The notes beneath the pieces are model-generated. The model searched no databases. It was not told the origin of the DNA and saw nothing but the letters and a program-made list of their open reading frames with translations. A program made the translations under genes and the position numbers. From Nitrospirae bacterium RBG_19FT_COMBO_42_15 (GTDB lineage: Bacteria; Nitrospirota; CAKKRA01; 9FT-COMBO-42-15): a stretch of DNA of 6,553 nt. Positions 6,013-6,553 of this stretch are shown piece by piece; within the stretch, counting starts at the first letter, position 1, and each line of letters starts with the position of its first letter. Location: positions 4,449 to 11,001 of the forward strand of contig MHEL01000136.1 of NCBI GenBank assembly GCA_001803815.1. Direction: 5' to 3'.

Positions 6013-6553
6013 ATGAATGTTTGTGTTGTTGGCACAGGTTATGTTGGTTTGGTTACCGGCACCTGCTTTGCTGAATTTGGCGTAAATGTTGTCTGCGTTG
6101 ATAAAGACAGAAAAAAGATAGATATGTTAAATAACGGCCATATCCCTATTTACGAGCCGGGGCTTGAGGAGCTGATTAAGAAGAATGAAAAGGACGGCCG
6201 CCTCTCTTTTTCCACAGATGTAGATAAGGGTATCAAGGATTCCATTGTTATCTTTATTGCTGTTGGAACACCGCCAAAGGAAGACGGCTCTGCTGACCTT
6301 TCTTATGTTGAGGATGTGGCAGGGAGTATAGCAAGGAACCTCAATGGTTACAAGGTGATAGTAACAAAGAGCACGGTGCCGGTTGGCACTGGTGAGAGGA
6401 TAAAGAAAATTATTCTTGAGAAAAGCAAGAAGCAGGCAGACTTTGATATAGTCTCAAATCCGGAATTTCTAAGAGAGGGTTCAGCGATAGAGGATTTTAT
6501 GAGGCCGAACAGGGTTGTAATCGGCGCAGAGAGCGAAAGGGCTGTGGAGATAA
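6013..6553 (+). CDS. ugd: UDP-glucose 6-dehydrogenase, 5' part (runs off window)
   Basis: The enzyme oxidises UDP-glucose to UDP-glucuronate with two NAD+, supplying an acidic sugar for capsule or exopolysaccharide. The first 180 residues are visible. The NAD-binding domain opens with VVGTGYVGL (GTGYVG at 7-12). YEPGLEEL follows at 47-54, then VGTPP (84-88), KSTVPVGT (119-126) and NPEFLREGSAIEDF (149-162), all diagnostic of the UDP-glucose/GDP-mannose dehydrogenase family. YEPGLEEL and the FLREG-A-EDF form favour UDP-glucose dehydrogenase (Ugd/TuaD) over the GDP-mannose or UDP-ManNAc enzymes. The catalytic cysteine, expected near residue 260, lies beyond the window. ATG start with AGGAGG 5 nt upstream. 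The TAA in the last three bases is out of frame, so the gene continues. It lies 171 nt after wcaJ, behind the inverted repeat. Confidence 0.93.
   Translation, partial: MNVCVVGTGYVGLVTGTCFAEFGVNVVCVDKDRKKIDMLNNGHIPIYEPGLEELIKKNEKDGRLSFSTDVDKGIKDSIVIFIAVGTPPKEDGSADLSYVEDVAGSIARNLNGYKVIVTKSTVPVGTGERIKKIILEKSKKQADFDIVSNPEFLREGSAIEDFMRPNRVVIGAESERAVEI

Noticed and set aside
6551..6553. TAA at the very end of the window as the ugd stop
   Set aside because: The frame reads ATA then A, so the triplet is out of frame; the family is also far longer than 180 residues.

Overview
The window is a stretch of a bacterial surface-polysaccharide (capsule/exopolysaccharide) locus. All genes are on the + strand and packed end to end. 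The DNA is moderately AT-rich, arginine is written mostly as AGG/AGA, and ATA is a frequent isoleucine codon. With radical-SAM enzymes inside a glycan cluster, this suggests an anaerobic Gram-negative bacterium, perhaps of the Nitrospirota (Thermodesulfovibrio-like) type. That placement is an inference from style, not a sequence match.

Layout: (1) 1-526, the 3' end of a capsule-synthesis (KpsC/KpsS-like) gene. (2) 523-1959, a B12-binding-domain radical-SAM protein. (3) 1965-3455, a second, different radical-SAM protein that resembles the hopanoid-associated HpnJ family. (4) 3458-4444, a membrane-anchored family-2 glycosyltransferase. (5) 4438-5841, a full-length WcaJ-type polyprenyl-phosphate sugar-1-phosphate transferase. 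(6) about 5840-5964, an imperfect inverted-repeat element that starts inside the wcaJ stop codon. (7) 6013-6553, the 5' part of UDP-glucose 6-dehydrogenase, running off the window. The junctions between genes 1-5 are overlaps of 4-7 nt or gaps of 2-5 nt, so these five genes are almost certainly one translationally coupled operon. ugd follows after a 171-nt gap filled mostly by the repeat.

Working model: the Ugd enzyme makes UDP-glucuronate. The WcaJ-type enzyme loads the first sugar phosphate onto the lipid carrier, and the GT2 enzyme extends the glycan at the inner membrane. The capsule-synthesis protein adds or handles a further saccharide. The two radical-SAM enzymes are the unusual part. 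They are placed where one would expect tailoring of a sugar, a lipid anchor or the glycan by radical chemistry such as methylation, ring contraction or C-C bond formation. Their substrates cannot be read from the sequence. The pair, especially the HpnJ-like enzyme outside a hopanoid locus, is the best candidate here for something undescribed.
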